A stretch of DNA of 64,000 nucleotides from Massilia antarctica (GTDB taxonomy: Bacteria > Pseudomonadota > Gammaproteobacteria > Burkholderiales > Burkholderiaceae_D): NCBI RefSeq assembly GCF_015689335.1, contig NZ_CP065053.1, positions 2,170,001 through 2,234,000 of the forward strand, written 5' to 3'. The first letter of the stretch is position 1. Every line of letters starts with the position of its first letter. Position numbers and translations under genes: made by a program. Positions 34,601 through 41,459 of this stretch are shown here, one piece after another. A model generated the notes under the pieces. That model was not told the origin of the DNA and searched no databases. It was given only the letters and a program-made list of their open reading frames with translations.

Positions 34601-37377
34601 CCTACTGGCGTCTCAAGGGCCTGGTGGTCGACCTGGTCATCTGGTACGAAGACCAGTCGGGCTACCGCCAGCTGCTGCACGACCAGATCATGGGCCTGAT
34701 CGCCTCCGGCATCGATGCGCAAGCGATCGACCGCCCGGGCGGCATTTTTGTCCGCCTGCTCGACCAGATCGCGCAGGAAGACCGGGTGCTGATGCAGTCG
34801 GTGGCACGCGCCATCATTTCCGACAGCCGCGGCACCCTGGCCGACCAGGTCAAGCGCGCCACGCCGGTACCGCCGAAACTGCCGCTGCTGGTGGTCGAAG
34901 CGCGCGCCGAGCAATACCAGCCGCGCGCCGGCATCCCTGCGGCCGGCGCCCCGGTCGCCGCGCGCGACCTGATCCTGCACAACGGGCTGGGAGGCTTCAG
35001 CGCGGACGGCACCGAGTACGTCATCCGCACCGATGGCCAGAACCGCACGCCGGCGCCATGGGTCAACGTGCTGGCCAATCCGAACTTCGGCAGCGTGGTG
35101 TCGGAGAGCGGCCAGGCTTACACCTGGAGCGAAAACGCCCACGAGTTCCGACTCACGCCGTGGGCCAACGACCCGGTGTCGGACAGCAGCGGCGAGTCGT
35201 TCTACATCCGCGACGAGCAGACCGGCCGCTTCTGGTCGCCCACTGCCTTGCCGGTGCGCGCGGCGGGTGAATACATCACGCGCCACGGCTTCGGCTACAG
35301 CGTGTTCGAGCACAGCGAAGAGGGCATTCACACCGAACTGTCCACCTTCGTGGCATTGGACGCCTCGATCAAGTATTCGGTCATCAAGATCCGCAACGAC
35401 TGCACCGTGCCGCGCCGCCTGTCGGCCACCGGCTACGTGGAGTGGGTGCTGGGCGACCTGCGCGCCAAGTCGGCGATGCACGTCACCACCGAGCAGGACC
35501 CGATGAGTGGCGCGATCTTCGCGCGCAACGCCTACAACACCGAGTTCACCGGCCGCGTGGGATTCTTCCACGTCGACGCGCAGCAGAAAACCTTCACCGC
35601 CGACCGCAATGAATTCATCGGCCGCAACCGCACCCTGGCCAGTCCGGCGGCGATGGGCCGCGCACGCCTGTCCGGGAAAATAGGCGCCGCGCTCGATCCG
35701 TGCGCCGCGCTGCAGGTAATGGTGGAACTGCAGCCGGGCCAGGAACGCGAACTGGTGTTCATGCTGGGCGTGGGTGGGCGCCGCAATGCGGACGCCAGCG
35801 GCCTGGTTCAGAAATACAGCGGCAGCGCCGCCGCCGCGGCCTCGCTGGCGATGGTGCGCAAGCACTGGGACCACACGCTCGGCGCGATCCAGGTGCAAAC
35901 CCCGGATCCGTCGCTCGACGTGATCGCCAACGGCTGGCTGATGTACCAGACCATCGCCTGCCGCCTGTGGGCGCGCAGCGGCTACTACCAGTCCGGCGGC
36001 GCCTTCGGCTTTCGCGACCAGCTGCAAGACGCGATGTCGATGATCCACACCGAACCGCACCTGCTGCGCGAGCACCTGCTGATGTGCGCGGCCCACCAGT
36101 TCGTGGAAGGCGACGTGCAGCACTGGTGGCATCCGCCATCGGACCGCGGCGTGCGCACCCACTGTTCGGACGACTATCTGTGGCTGCCGCTGGCGGCGCA
36201 CCGTTACGTCATCGGCACCGGGGACCGCAGCGTGCTGACCGAGCCGGCGCCGTTCCTGGAAGGGCGCATGCTCAAACCCGAGGAAGAGTCGTATTACGAC
36301 ATGCCCGGGCGTTCCAGCCAGACCGGCGACCTGTACGAACACTGCGTGCGCGCCATCAAGCGCGGCCTGCGCTTCGGCGAGCATGGCTTGCCGCTGATCG
36401 GCACCTGCGACTGGAACGACGGCATGGACCGGGTCGGCAACGAAGGCAAGGGCGAGAGCGTGTGGCTGGCTTTCTTCCTGTACGAAGTGCTGCAGCGCTT
36501 CGCCGAAGTGGCGGTGGTGTACGGCGACCCCGCGTTTGCGGAAACCTGCAAGCGCGAGGCGGCCACCCTGGCGGCCAACGTGGAAGCGAATGCCTGGGAT
36601 GGCCAGTGGTACCGCCGCGCCTACTTCGACGATGGCACCCCGCTCGGTTCGCACACCAACGACGAATGCCAGATCGATTCGATCTCGCAGAGCTGGGGCG
36701 TGATTTCGGGCGCGGCCAATCCGGAGCGCACGGCATCGGCCATGAAGGCGGTCGACGAGCGCCTGGTGCGGCGCGACTACGGCCTGGTGCAGCTGCTCGA
36801 TCCGCCGTTCGACGATGGCGTGCTCAATCCGGGCTATATCCGCGGCTACGTGCCCGGGGTGCGCGAGAACGGCGGGCAGTACACGCACGCCGCGATCTGG
36901 ACGGCGATGGCGTTCGCCAAGATGGGCGACACCGAGCGCGCCTGGGAGCTGCTGCGCATGATCAATCCGGTGCAGCATGGCAGTACGCCCGAAAGCGCGG
37001 CCCTGTACAAGGTCGAGCCGTATGTGGTGGCGGCGGACGTGTACGCGGTCTCGCCCCACATCGGGCGCGGCGGCTGGAGCTGGTACACCGGTTCGTCGGG
37101 CTGGATGTACCGCCTGATCGTCGAGTCGTTGCTGGGTGTGAGCCTGGCCGGCGACAAGCTGACCATGACGCCGCACCTGCCGGCCGACTGGCCGGGCTTC
37201 GAGCTGCAGTACCGCTATCGCGAGACGGTGTACGCGATGTCGGTGCAGGCCGCCGAGATCGATGCGATGACGCTCGACGGCGTGCCGCAGCCGATGAATG
37301 TGATCCAGATGGTCGATGACGGCCGCCCGCACAAGGTGGAACTGCGGGTGCGGCGCCAGCCGTCGGCAGCGGCTTAA
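28615..37377 (+). CDS. ndvB: NdvB-type cyclic beta-glucan synthase
   Basis: A giant protein of about 2,920 residues. N-terminal domain (about 1-420) with PLRSELFSAAQMAMHGK and WLLDNFYLVEEQIR, typical of cyclic beta-1,2-glucan synthases. Two helices near 422-475, then a glycosyltransferase family 84 domain with TLDTDTQLP (DxD about 652) and RHRWIRGDW. Further membrane helices near 845-890 and 975-1020, and then a long C-terminal part with GH94 beta-sandwich and helical-barrel domains (GTCDWNDGMDR about 2596, holding the acid Asp). It uses UDP-glucose at the inner membrane to build a periplasmic cyclic glucan for osmoadaptation and host contact. TTG at 28615 follows GAGG six bases away; a TTG at 28582 is possible. 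The 237 bases upstream hold a weak CTCCGTA/TACGGAG inverted repeat (28406-28432). No helper gene (NdvA) is adjacent. Confidence 0.93.
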   Translation: MNEENTKLADTLYAWRNVLDGEQRVDDEFPLRSELFSAAQMAMHGKHLASSHQLSERGGPDRLLPRLTENATVITDTCTELTTAIKTGRQITPASEWLLDNFYLVEEQIRIARRHLPKDYSKELPRLANEDADGNPRVYQIALEIISHGDGRVDPESLSRFVDAYQEVATLRLGELWAIPIMLRIALIENLRRVAARVYDNRVQRDRANTWADQMTETAEKNPSDLILLVADMARSGQPMNSGFVAELARRLQGQSPALTLALQWVTTRLADAGLTIEQQIQAEIGQQAADQVSISNSIGSLRFLGTMDWQEFVETMSAVEQTLRLDPAGTYGKMDFSTRDNYRHVIEKLAKRSDFTEVQVAETALELALANRTPAAGGLDERTRHIGYYLVGSGQAELEKRLAVRNPPLEALNKSGRASPLSTYLGGIVVLTLLFTGTAIIHARGDGVDDWMLALLGVFALLGSSQLALALVNFMATQLTRPHPLPRMDFKEGIPTDARSMVVVPTLLYSRDNVASLCEALEVRYLANRDPNLRFCLLTDFVDAPKQHMPGDEDLVEQARATIAELNEKYGCDVDQEILGADGEPAMSRCHLQPFLLLHRPRMWSASENAWIGYERKRGKLAALNAFLRGGAREQFSMVAGSTDGLAHVRYVITLDTDTQLPRDAARQFIATMAHPLNRPTLDKAGKRVVEGYGILQPRVAAALPGDTASRYEHLCGGEPGIDPYTRTVSDVYQDVFYEGSFVGKGIYDVDTFETVLGHRLPDNQILSHDLLEGCYLRAGLLSDAQLYEEYPARYSDDVSRRHRWIRGDWQLAGWLLPRVPGANGKRESNPLSALSRWKLFDNLRRSLIATTLTALLIFCWALMPTPLFWTLGVLSVIFLPTFFSALFDIIEKPHDVLWRQHLATAFKSARLMFGHSALQLAFLPYEAWFSLDAIVRASWRMLVTRRRLLEWRPSSLNRSSTDMESNWKSMWISPALAVASAILLGYFHRAALPIAAPVLLLWFFAPVVAWWISLPQERAAAELSSPQTMFLESLARKTWSFFETYVTAQDNWLAPDNMQEHPVKVVAHRTSPTNIGMALLANLTAWDFGFITTGRLLARTRDTLNTMARMERHQGHFYNWYDTLTLNPLLPMYISAVDSGNLAGHLLTLAPGLTALADQPIVGKQTLEGIAITLNVVQEHALDAGPAVKAAIDAMRSHLSADRVRETESLPGMAAELARLSTCADAILAAMHPVGEPNLQGWADKLAEQCHGARDELLQLAPWMRAAQEYVVDTSLTRIPTLRELANFALTGSASTDLAPSERERQQTLTDLVAEGSTRAAQRIEDINRMAAEARAFANMDFRFMYNTTTNLLAIGYNVSDRRLDAACYDLLASEVRLCSFVGIAQGQFPQEHWFALGRQLCIIGNEQLLLSWSGSMFEYLMPLLVMPTYQNTLLDQTYHSVVNAQIEYGKQRDVPWGISESGYNTVDASLNYQYRAFGVPGTGLKRGLADDLVIAPYATMMALMVHPDAAVENLQRMADLGFMGKHGFYEAIDYTAARLPRGQSFAVIRSFMAHHQGMGFLALSYLLHDRPMQRRFESDPLFQATLLVLQERVPRAGAFYSNTAELAVMRAPAQEVSTAATRIITQTTTVQPEVQLLSNGRYHVMVTSAGGSYSRWKDLAVTRWREDGTSDNWGNFCYVRDVDSGHFWSTAFQPTLVEPKSYEVIFSEGRAEFRRHDRGLDLYTEIVVSPEDDIELRRTRITNKSNVRRTIEFTSYAEVVMAPAAADNAHPAFSKLFVQTEILRNENAILCTRRPRAKDEQMPWMLNLMTVHDGLLVDVSYETSRSEFLGRANSTVAPRAMLEPQPLGGSEGSVLDPVVAIRYKVTLEPDQVVVLDVVTGMTDTREQAVHLIDKYQDRHLADRVFELAWTHSQVVLRQLNATESDAQLYSRLASTVIYPNASLRADAAILIRNQRGQSGLWAYAISGDLPIVLMQIKDPANIDLARQMVQAHAYWRLKGLVVDLVIWYEDQSGYRQLLHDQIMGLIASGIDAQAIDRPGGIFVRLLDQIAQEDRVLMQSVARAIISDSRGTLADQVKRATPVPPKLPLLVVEARAEQYQPRAGIPAAGAPVAARDLILHNGLGGFSADGTEYVIRTDGQNRTPAPWVNVLANPNFGSVVSESGQAYTWSENAHEFRLTPWANDPVSDSSGESFYIRDEQTGRFWSPTALPVRAAGEYITRHGFGYSVFEHSEEGIHTELSTFVALDASIKYSVIKIRNDCTVPRRLSATGYVEWVLGDLRAKSAMHVTTEQDPMSGAIFARNAYNTEFTGRVGFFHVDAQQKTFTADRNEFIGRNRTLASPAAMGRARLSGKIGAALDPCAALQVMVELQPGQERELVFMLGVGGRRNADASGLVQKYSGSAAAAASLAMVRKHWDHTLGAIQVQTPDPSLDVIANGWLMYQTIACRLWARSGYYQSGGAFGFRDQLQDAMSMIHTEPHLLREHLLMCAAHQFVEGDVQHWWHPPSDRGVRTHCSDDYLWLPLAAHRYVIGTGDRSVLTEPAPFLEGRMLKPEEESYYDMPGRSSQTGDLYEHCVRAIKRGLRFGEHGLPLIGTCDWNDGMDRVGNEGKGESVWLAFFLYEVLQRFAEVAVVYGDPAFAETCKREAATLAANVEANAWDGQWYRRAYFDDGTPLGSHTNDECQIDSISQSWGVISGAANPERTASAMKAVDERLVRRDYGLVQLLDPPFDDGVLNPGYIRGYVPGVRENGGQYTHAAIWTAMAFAKMGDTERAWELLRMINPVQHGSTPESAALYKVEPYVVAADVYAVSPHIGRGGWSWYTGSSGWMYRLIVESLLGVSLAGDKLTMTPHLPADWPGFELQYRYRETVYAMSVQAAEIDAMTLDGVPQPMNVIQMVDDGRPHKVELRVRRQPSAAA

Positions 37378-37388
37378 ACACGGCCGAT

Positions 37389-37417
37389 TCCCGCGCGCGG
37401 CTCAGGCCCGCGCGGGA
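37389..37417 (+). terminator. Hairpin after the glucan synthase gene
   Basis: TCCCGCGCG pairs with CGCGCGGGA around an 11-base loop, followed by TTTCTGTCC. It starts 12 bases after the TAA stop. Confidence 0.6.
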
Positions 37418-37694
37418 TTTCTGTCCTAAATGAGACATTTTCGTGTTTCATGCAACAAATGTTTAAAATAGTTTTCCACAGGCGCGCCGCGCTGCCCCAC
37501 AGCAACAAATCCCATTCTCCCTGCTAAGTCCGCTATCAATGTATTGACTTGTGGAAAAACACGTGTTGATTCACGTAACGAAACGCCATTTCAGCAAATA
37601 AATTATTTCAAAATGTAAATACTCTGTCATGTTTACGTCATGCATAGTTGCGAGACTTCATTTGTCTGTAACTATCAACGTAAACGGGATTCCC
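37418..37694. other. Intergenic region before the PHP protein
   Basis: With the terminator this makes a 317-base gap. It is clearly A/T-richer than the flanking genes (runs such as GTTTAAAATAG and AATAAATTATTTC) and probably holds the promoter of the PHP gene. I see no repeat, RNA gene or named operator. A TGTGGAAAAACACGTG stretch at about 37550 looks like a weak inverted repeat (GTGGAAAAACAC). Confidence 0.4.
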
Positions 37695-40454
37695 ATGCGC
37701 CACCTCACGACATTCAAGCTGTTTCGCCCGCTCGCCATCGCCCTGGCGCTTTCCGCCAGCCACGCCGTCATGGCGTCCGAAGCGGACCACCAAGAGTTCG
37801 AAGCGACCCTGCACGTGCCGTATGCCACCTCGTCGCAGGCGCGCGTGTTCACCCTGGCCTTCGACTATCCGCACGTCGAGCGGCTGCAGGAAGTGAGCTG
37901 GAAGCTGGAGCTGGTCAGCCCGTCCGGCCAGGTGGTGCAGCGCTGGCACGGCGTGCAGCGCATGTTCCAGAAGCCGGTCGACGTCAAGGTGCGCTGGGCC
38001 GGCCGTGCCGGCCTGGCCGACGGCATCTACAAAGTGCGCATGCAGGCGGTGTCCAACGACGCCGCCCAGCGCGGCCGCGAGCCGGATCTGTCGGAAGAAG
38101 CGGTCGAGCGCCTGCTGGCGGCCGGCGGCAGCGAGCTGGTCGAGCAGAGCTGGGACCTGGCAGTGGGCAAGACCGCCAGGCCGGCCATGCCCGCCTTCAG
38201 CGGCTTGCAGACCAACAAGAGCGACAGCAAGGCCGAGACCAGGGTCGAGAGCAAATCGAGCGCCATGGCCTCGGTGCAAATGGCCGCGCCGGCGCCCGGC
38301 GCGCTGCCGTACACCGTCTACTTCGGCAACCTGCACAGCCAGACCAACCACAGCGATGGCGGTGGAGCGCTCGGCAGCTGCACCGGTGCGCAGGCCCCGC
38401 AAAGCGCCGCCCTCGGCCCCGCCCAAGCGTATGCCTACGCCCGCGACAAGGGCTTGGACATCCTCATGGCGTCCGAGCACAACCACATGTTCGACGGTTC
38501 CGACGGCACCGACACCTCGGCCAGTCCGGCCACCGCCAAGGCCCTGTTCAAATCGGGCCTGACCGCGGCCGCCGACTTCAATGCCGCCAACCCCGACTTC
38601 CTGGGTGTGTACGGCCTCGAATGGGGCGTCATCAACAATGGCGGCCACATGAACATCTTCAATACGCCGGAACTGCTGGAGTGGGAGCTCAACAGCAGCG
38701 GCCAGGTGATTGGCGACACGCTCACGCCCAAGGGCGACTACAGCGGCCTGTACACCCTGATGCGCCAGCGCGGCTGGGTCGGCCAGTTCAACCATCCATC
38801 GTCGAGCGGGCAATTCCTGGTCGGTGGCGTGCCGCTCGGCTACACCGCCGACGGCGACCAGGCCATGGCCCTGTGCGAAGTGCTTAACACGGCGGCGTTC
38901 TCGAACAACACCACGGAAACCGAAACCGGCCGCAGCAGCTTCGAAGGTGCGTGCAACAAGGCGCTCGAAGCGGGCTTCCACGTCGCGTTCGCTTCCAACC
39001 AGGATAATCACTGCGCCAACTGGGGCGCCTCCTACACCAACCGCACCGGCGTCCTGATTCCGAACGGCACGCCGCTGACGCAAGCCAGTTTCATCGAGGC
39101 GCTCAAGGCCCGCCGCGTGTTCGCCACCATGGACAAGAGCTCGCAACTGGTGCTCACCGCCAACGGCCGCATCATGGGCGAGCGTTTTTCCAACAGTGGC
39201 CCGCTCAACCTGATCGCCAACTTCGCCAGCACCAGCGGCAGGACGGTGTCGACGGTATCCATCGTCGAAGGCGTACCGGGGCGCAAGGGCGCGGTCAGCC
39301 AGCTGTCCGGTACGGCGAATACCACCGTCACCCCGTCCGCCGGCGAGCATTTTTACTACGCCAAGCTGACCCAGGACGATGGCAAGATTCTGTGGTCGGC
39401 GCCGATCTGGGTGACCCAGACCGATGGCGGCGGCGACACCACGGCCCCGCGCGTGACGGCGGGTGAATCGGGCGCCAGCGGCACCATCAGTGTCAGTGCC
39501 AATGCCAGCGACGACGTGGGCGTGACCCGGGTCGAGTTCTACGTCGACAACCAGCTCAAGGCGAGCAGCGGCGCGGCGCCGTACAACGCGATGGTCGACT
39601 CGACGACCCTGATCAATGGCAGCCACAGCCTGGTGGCCAAGGCCTACGATGCCGCCGGCAATGTCGGCACCTCGGCCGCGGTGACGTTCAGCGTGAATAA
39701 CGCCAGCGGAGGCGACACCACGCCGCCGACGGTCAGTGCCAGCGCAAGCGGCAGCAGCGGCACCATCGGGCTGGCGGCGACCGCGAGCGACAATGGCGGC
39801 ATCAGCCGGGTCGAGTTCTATGTCGACAACGTTCTGAAGGGAACGGATACGACCTCGCCCTATTCGCTGAGCCTCAATTCCGCCACCCTGAGCAACGGCA
39901 GCCACCAGTTGACGGCTAAGGCCTTCGACGTGGCGCTCAACAGCGCGGTATCGGCGCCGGTCAGTTTCAGCGTGAGCAACGCCGGGGCGGCGCAGCAACT
40001 GCTGGTAAACAGTGGATTCGAGTCGGGCGCGAGCGGCTGGGTTGCGTCGAGCGGCGTGATCACCGCGTCGGGGCAGGCGGCGCATGGCGGCAGCTGGAAG
40101 GCCGCGCTCAACGGTGCAGGCTCGGCCAATACCGCCACGGTGTACCAGCAGGTGACGATTCCATCGACGGCGACGAGCGCGAACCTGGCGTTCTGGCTGA
40201 AGGTGGTCTCGAGCGAAACGACGAGCACGAGCGCTTACGACAAGCTCAAGGTACAAGTGCGCAGCGGCGGCAACGCCGTGCTGGCGACCCTGGCGACCTA
40301 CTCCAACCTGAACAAGGGCAGCAGCTATTTGCAAAAGACGTTCGACCTGTCGGCCTACAAAGGACAGACGGTGCGGATCTACTTTGAAGGCGTGGAAGGC
40401 TCGACGATCCCGACCGCCTTCCTCATCGACGACGTGACCTTGACGACGCAGTAA
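37695..40454 (+). CDS. Secreted PHP-domain (CehA/McbA-like) protein with Ig-like repeats
   Basis: A 919-residue exported protein. Signal peptide 1-27 (ending VMA). A pre-domain is followed at about 205-520 by a CehA/McbA-type PHP phosphoesterase domain: GNLHSQTNHSDG (metal His), ASEHNHM, QFNHPSS and SNQDNH. Two Ig-like repeats (about 583-668 and 675-762) each contain VEFYVDN and a NGSHxLxAKAxD core. The last 150 residues are a carbohydrate-binding-like beta-sandwich with NSGFESGASGW. It most likely hydrolyses phosphoester or amide substrates outside the cell while attached to polysaccharide. Its start is set by the ATG at 37695 where the signal begins. Its 3' end abuts a MITE-like element. 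Confidence 0.85.
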   Translation: MRHLTTFKLFRPLAIALALSASHAVMASEADHQEFEATLHVPYATSSQARVFTLAFDYPHVERLQEVSWKLELVSPSGQVVQRWHGVQRMFQKPVDVKVRWAGRAGLADGIYKVRMQAVSNDAAQRGREPDLSEEAVERLLAAGGSELVEQSWDLAVGKTARPAMPAFSGLQTNKSDSKAETRVESKSSAMASVQMAAPAPGALPYTVYFGNLHSQTNHSDGGGALGSCTGAQAPQSAALGPAQAYAYARDKGLDILMASEHNHMFDGSDGTDTSASPATAKALFKSGLTAAADFNAANPDFLGVYGLEWGVINNGGHMNIFNTPELLEWELNSSGQVIGDTLTPKGDYSGLYTLMRQRGWVGQFNHPSSSGQFLVGGVPLGYTADGDQAMALCEVLNTAAFSNNTTETETGRSSFEGACNKALEAGFHVAFASNQDNHCANWGASYTNRTGVLIPNGTPLTQASFIEALKARRVFATMDKSSQLVLTANGRIMGERFSNSGPLNLIANFASTSGRTVSTVSIVEGVPGRKGAVSQLSGTANTTVTPSAGEHFYYAKLTQDDGKILWSAPIWVTQTDGGGDTTAPRVTAGESGASGTISVSANASDDVGVTRVEFYVDNQLKASSGAAPYNAMVDSTTLINGSHSLVAKAYDAAGNVGTSAAVTFSVNNASGGDTTPPTVSASASGSSGTIGLAATASDNGGISRVEFYVDNVLKGTDTTSPYSLSLNSATLSNGSHQLTAKAFDVALNSAVSAPVSFSVSNAGAAQQLLVNSGFESGASGWVASSGVITASGQAAHGGSWKAALNGAGSANTATVYQQVTIPSTATSANLAFWLKVVSSETTSTSAYDKLKVQVRSGGNAVLATLATYSNLNKGSSYLQKTFDLSAYKGQTVRIYFEGVEGSTIPTAFLIDDVTLTTQ

Positions 40455-40464
40455 CCAGGAGCAA

Positions 40465-40709
40465 CAATTCCCCAACCGGGGTCTGACCTCTGATTCGAAA
40501 TTTTTTCCTTGTAAAAACGGCGGGCGGCGAACCGGGGGTAAACTCCCGGTTCACCGCCCGCCGTTTTTTTACAACAAACCGTCGCCGCGATAACAGCGCT
40601 GGAACAATCGCCATCAAAACTTGCAAATTGGGAGGATTCTTCGCTTGGGTCGGCCGACGGTTTTGCAATGTTTCGAATCAGAGGTCAGACCCCGGTTGTG
40701 GGAATTGTG
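40465..40709. mobile_element. MITE-like non-coding element with 36-37 bp inverted ends
   Basis: Terminal inverted repeats at about 40465-40501 and 40672-40709 share AACCGGGGTCTGACCTC-type sequence plus CTGATTCGAAA and differ by one indel. The 170 bases between hold no gene; they contain a large perfect-stem hairpin with T-tracts. The architecture (short, no transposase, long inverted ends, internal hairpin) is that of a miniature element mobilised in trans. The GGTCTGACCTC core is a motif that recurs around IS200-type or REP-associated transposases in related genomes, as I recall. It starts eleven bases after the PHP gene stop. Confidence 0.65.
40514..40571. terminator. Strong bidirectional terminator inside the MITE-like element
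   Basis: Two 27-base arms (left 40514-40540, right 40543-40569) with two G/T or A/G mismatches and a two-base loop. The stem is flanked by a run of A on the left and seven T on the right, so it can end transcription from both the rightward PHP gene and the leftward GDT1 gene. Confidence 0.85.
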
Positions 40710-40723
40710 AGGCTGTTCCAGGA

Positions 40724-41302
40724 CTAAAAGCCGAAGCGGGCGCCGGCGCCGAGCAGGGTGGCGATGCCGAGCACGGCAAAAATGGCGGCGGCGATGCCGT
40801 GCACCAGCCTCAACGGCACTTTGTTGGCAATCCGCTCGCCGAAATACACCGCCGGCACGTTCGCCAGCATCATGCCGAAGGTGGTGCCGGCCACCACCGC
40901 CAGCATCGAGTCGTAGCGCGCCGCCAGCGCTACCGTGGCGATCTGCGTCTTGTCGCCCATCTCGGCCAGGAAGAAGGCAATCAGGGTGGTCAGGAACACG
41001 CCGTAACGCCCCATGCCCGGCTGCTCGTCGCCATCGAGCTTGTCCGGCACCATGGTCCATGCGGCCATCGCCAGGAACGATACGCCAAGCACCCAGCGCA
41101 TCACATTCGGCCCCAGCAAAGCGCTGATCCACGCCCCCACCGCCGCCGCGAACGCGTGGTTGGCAATCGTCGCCACCAGGATGCCCAGCACGATCGGCAC
41201 CGGCCGCCGGAATTTGGCCGCCAGCAGAAATGCCAGCAGTTGCGTCTTGTCGCCGATTTCGGCGAGGGCGACGATGCCCGTTGAGACAAGAAAGGCGTCC
41301 AT
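40724..41302 (-). CDS. GDT1/TMEM165 family (UPF0016) membrane protein, likely manganese exporter
   Basis: A 192-residue membrane protein with six helices. The family's twin motif E-x-G-D-K-T/S occurs twice: LAEIGDKTQ near residue 13 and LAEMGDKTQ near 110, on opposite sides of the membrane, as in the bacterial Mn2+/cation transporters of this group. The ATG at 41302 begins directly before the first motif. It is convergent with the PHP gene across the MITE-like terminator and divergent from an M1 aminopeptidase. I looked for a manganese riboswitch upstream and saw none. Confidence 0.88.
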   Translation of the reverse strand: MDAFLVSTGIVALAEIGDKTQLLAFLLAAKFRRPVPIVLGILVATIANHAFAAAVGAWISALLGPNVMRWVLGVSFLAMAAWTMVPDKLDGDEQPGMGRYGVFLTTLIAFFLAEMGDKTQIATVALAARYDSMLAVVAGTTFGMMLANVPAVYFGERIANKVPLRLVHGIAAAIFAVLGIATLLGAGARFGF

Positions 41303-41459
41303 ACAGTCGGTTCCGATGTAGAAGCGCGGATCATAGCAGAGCCGCTGTTGTGGTTCCGCGCGCCAGCGAGCCGTCAATACGCGCTTGCGCGCTTTCGTCC
41401 GGCCAGCGGAAGTGCTATTCTGCCTGCGCCAATTCACACGCCACCGACCCGGAAAGACC

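Noticed and set aside
32119..37332. A very long open frame (about 1,737 codons) on the minus strand, opposite the glucan synthase gene
   Set aside because: Its codons are the shadow of a high-GC gene. The plus frame has clear family motifs along its full length, and the minus frame has none and no ribosome site.
37638..40475. A 945-codon open frame on the minus strand opposite the PHP gene
   Set aside because: Same shadow effect; the plus frame has catalytic motifs and a signal peptide, while the minus frame is low-complexity Arg/His/Ala.
40423..40668. An 81-codon minus-strand frame inside the MITE-like element
   Set aside because: It runs through the terminal repeat and the hairpin and has no ribosome site; it is not a transposase.
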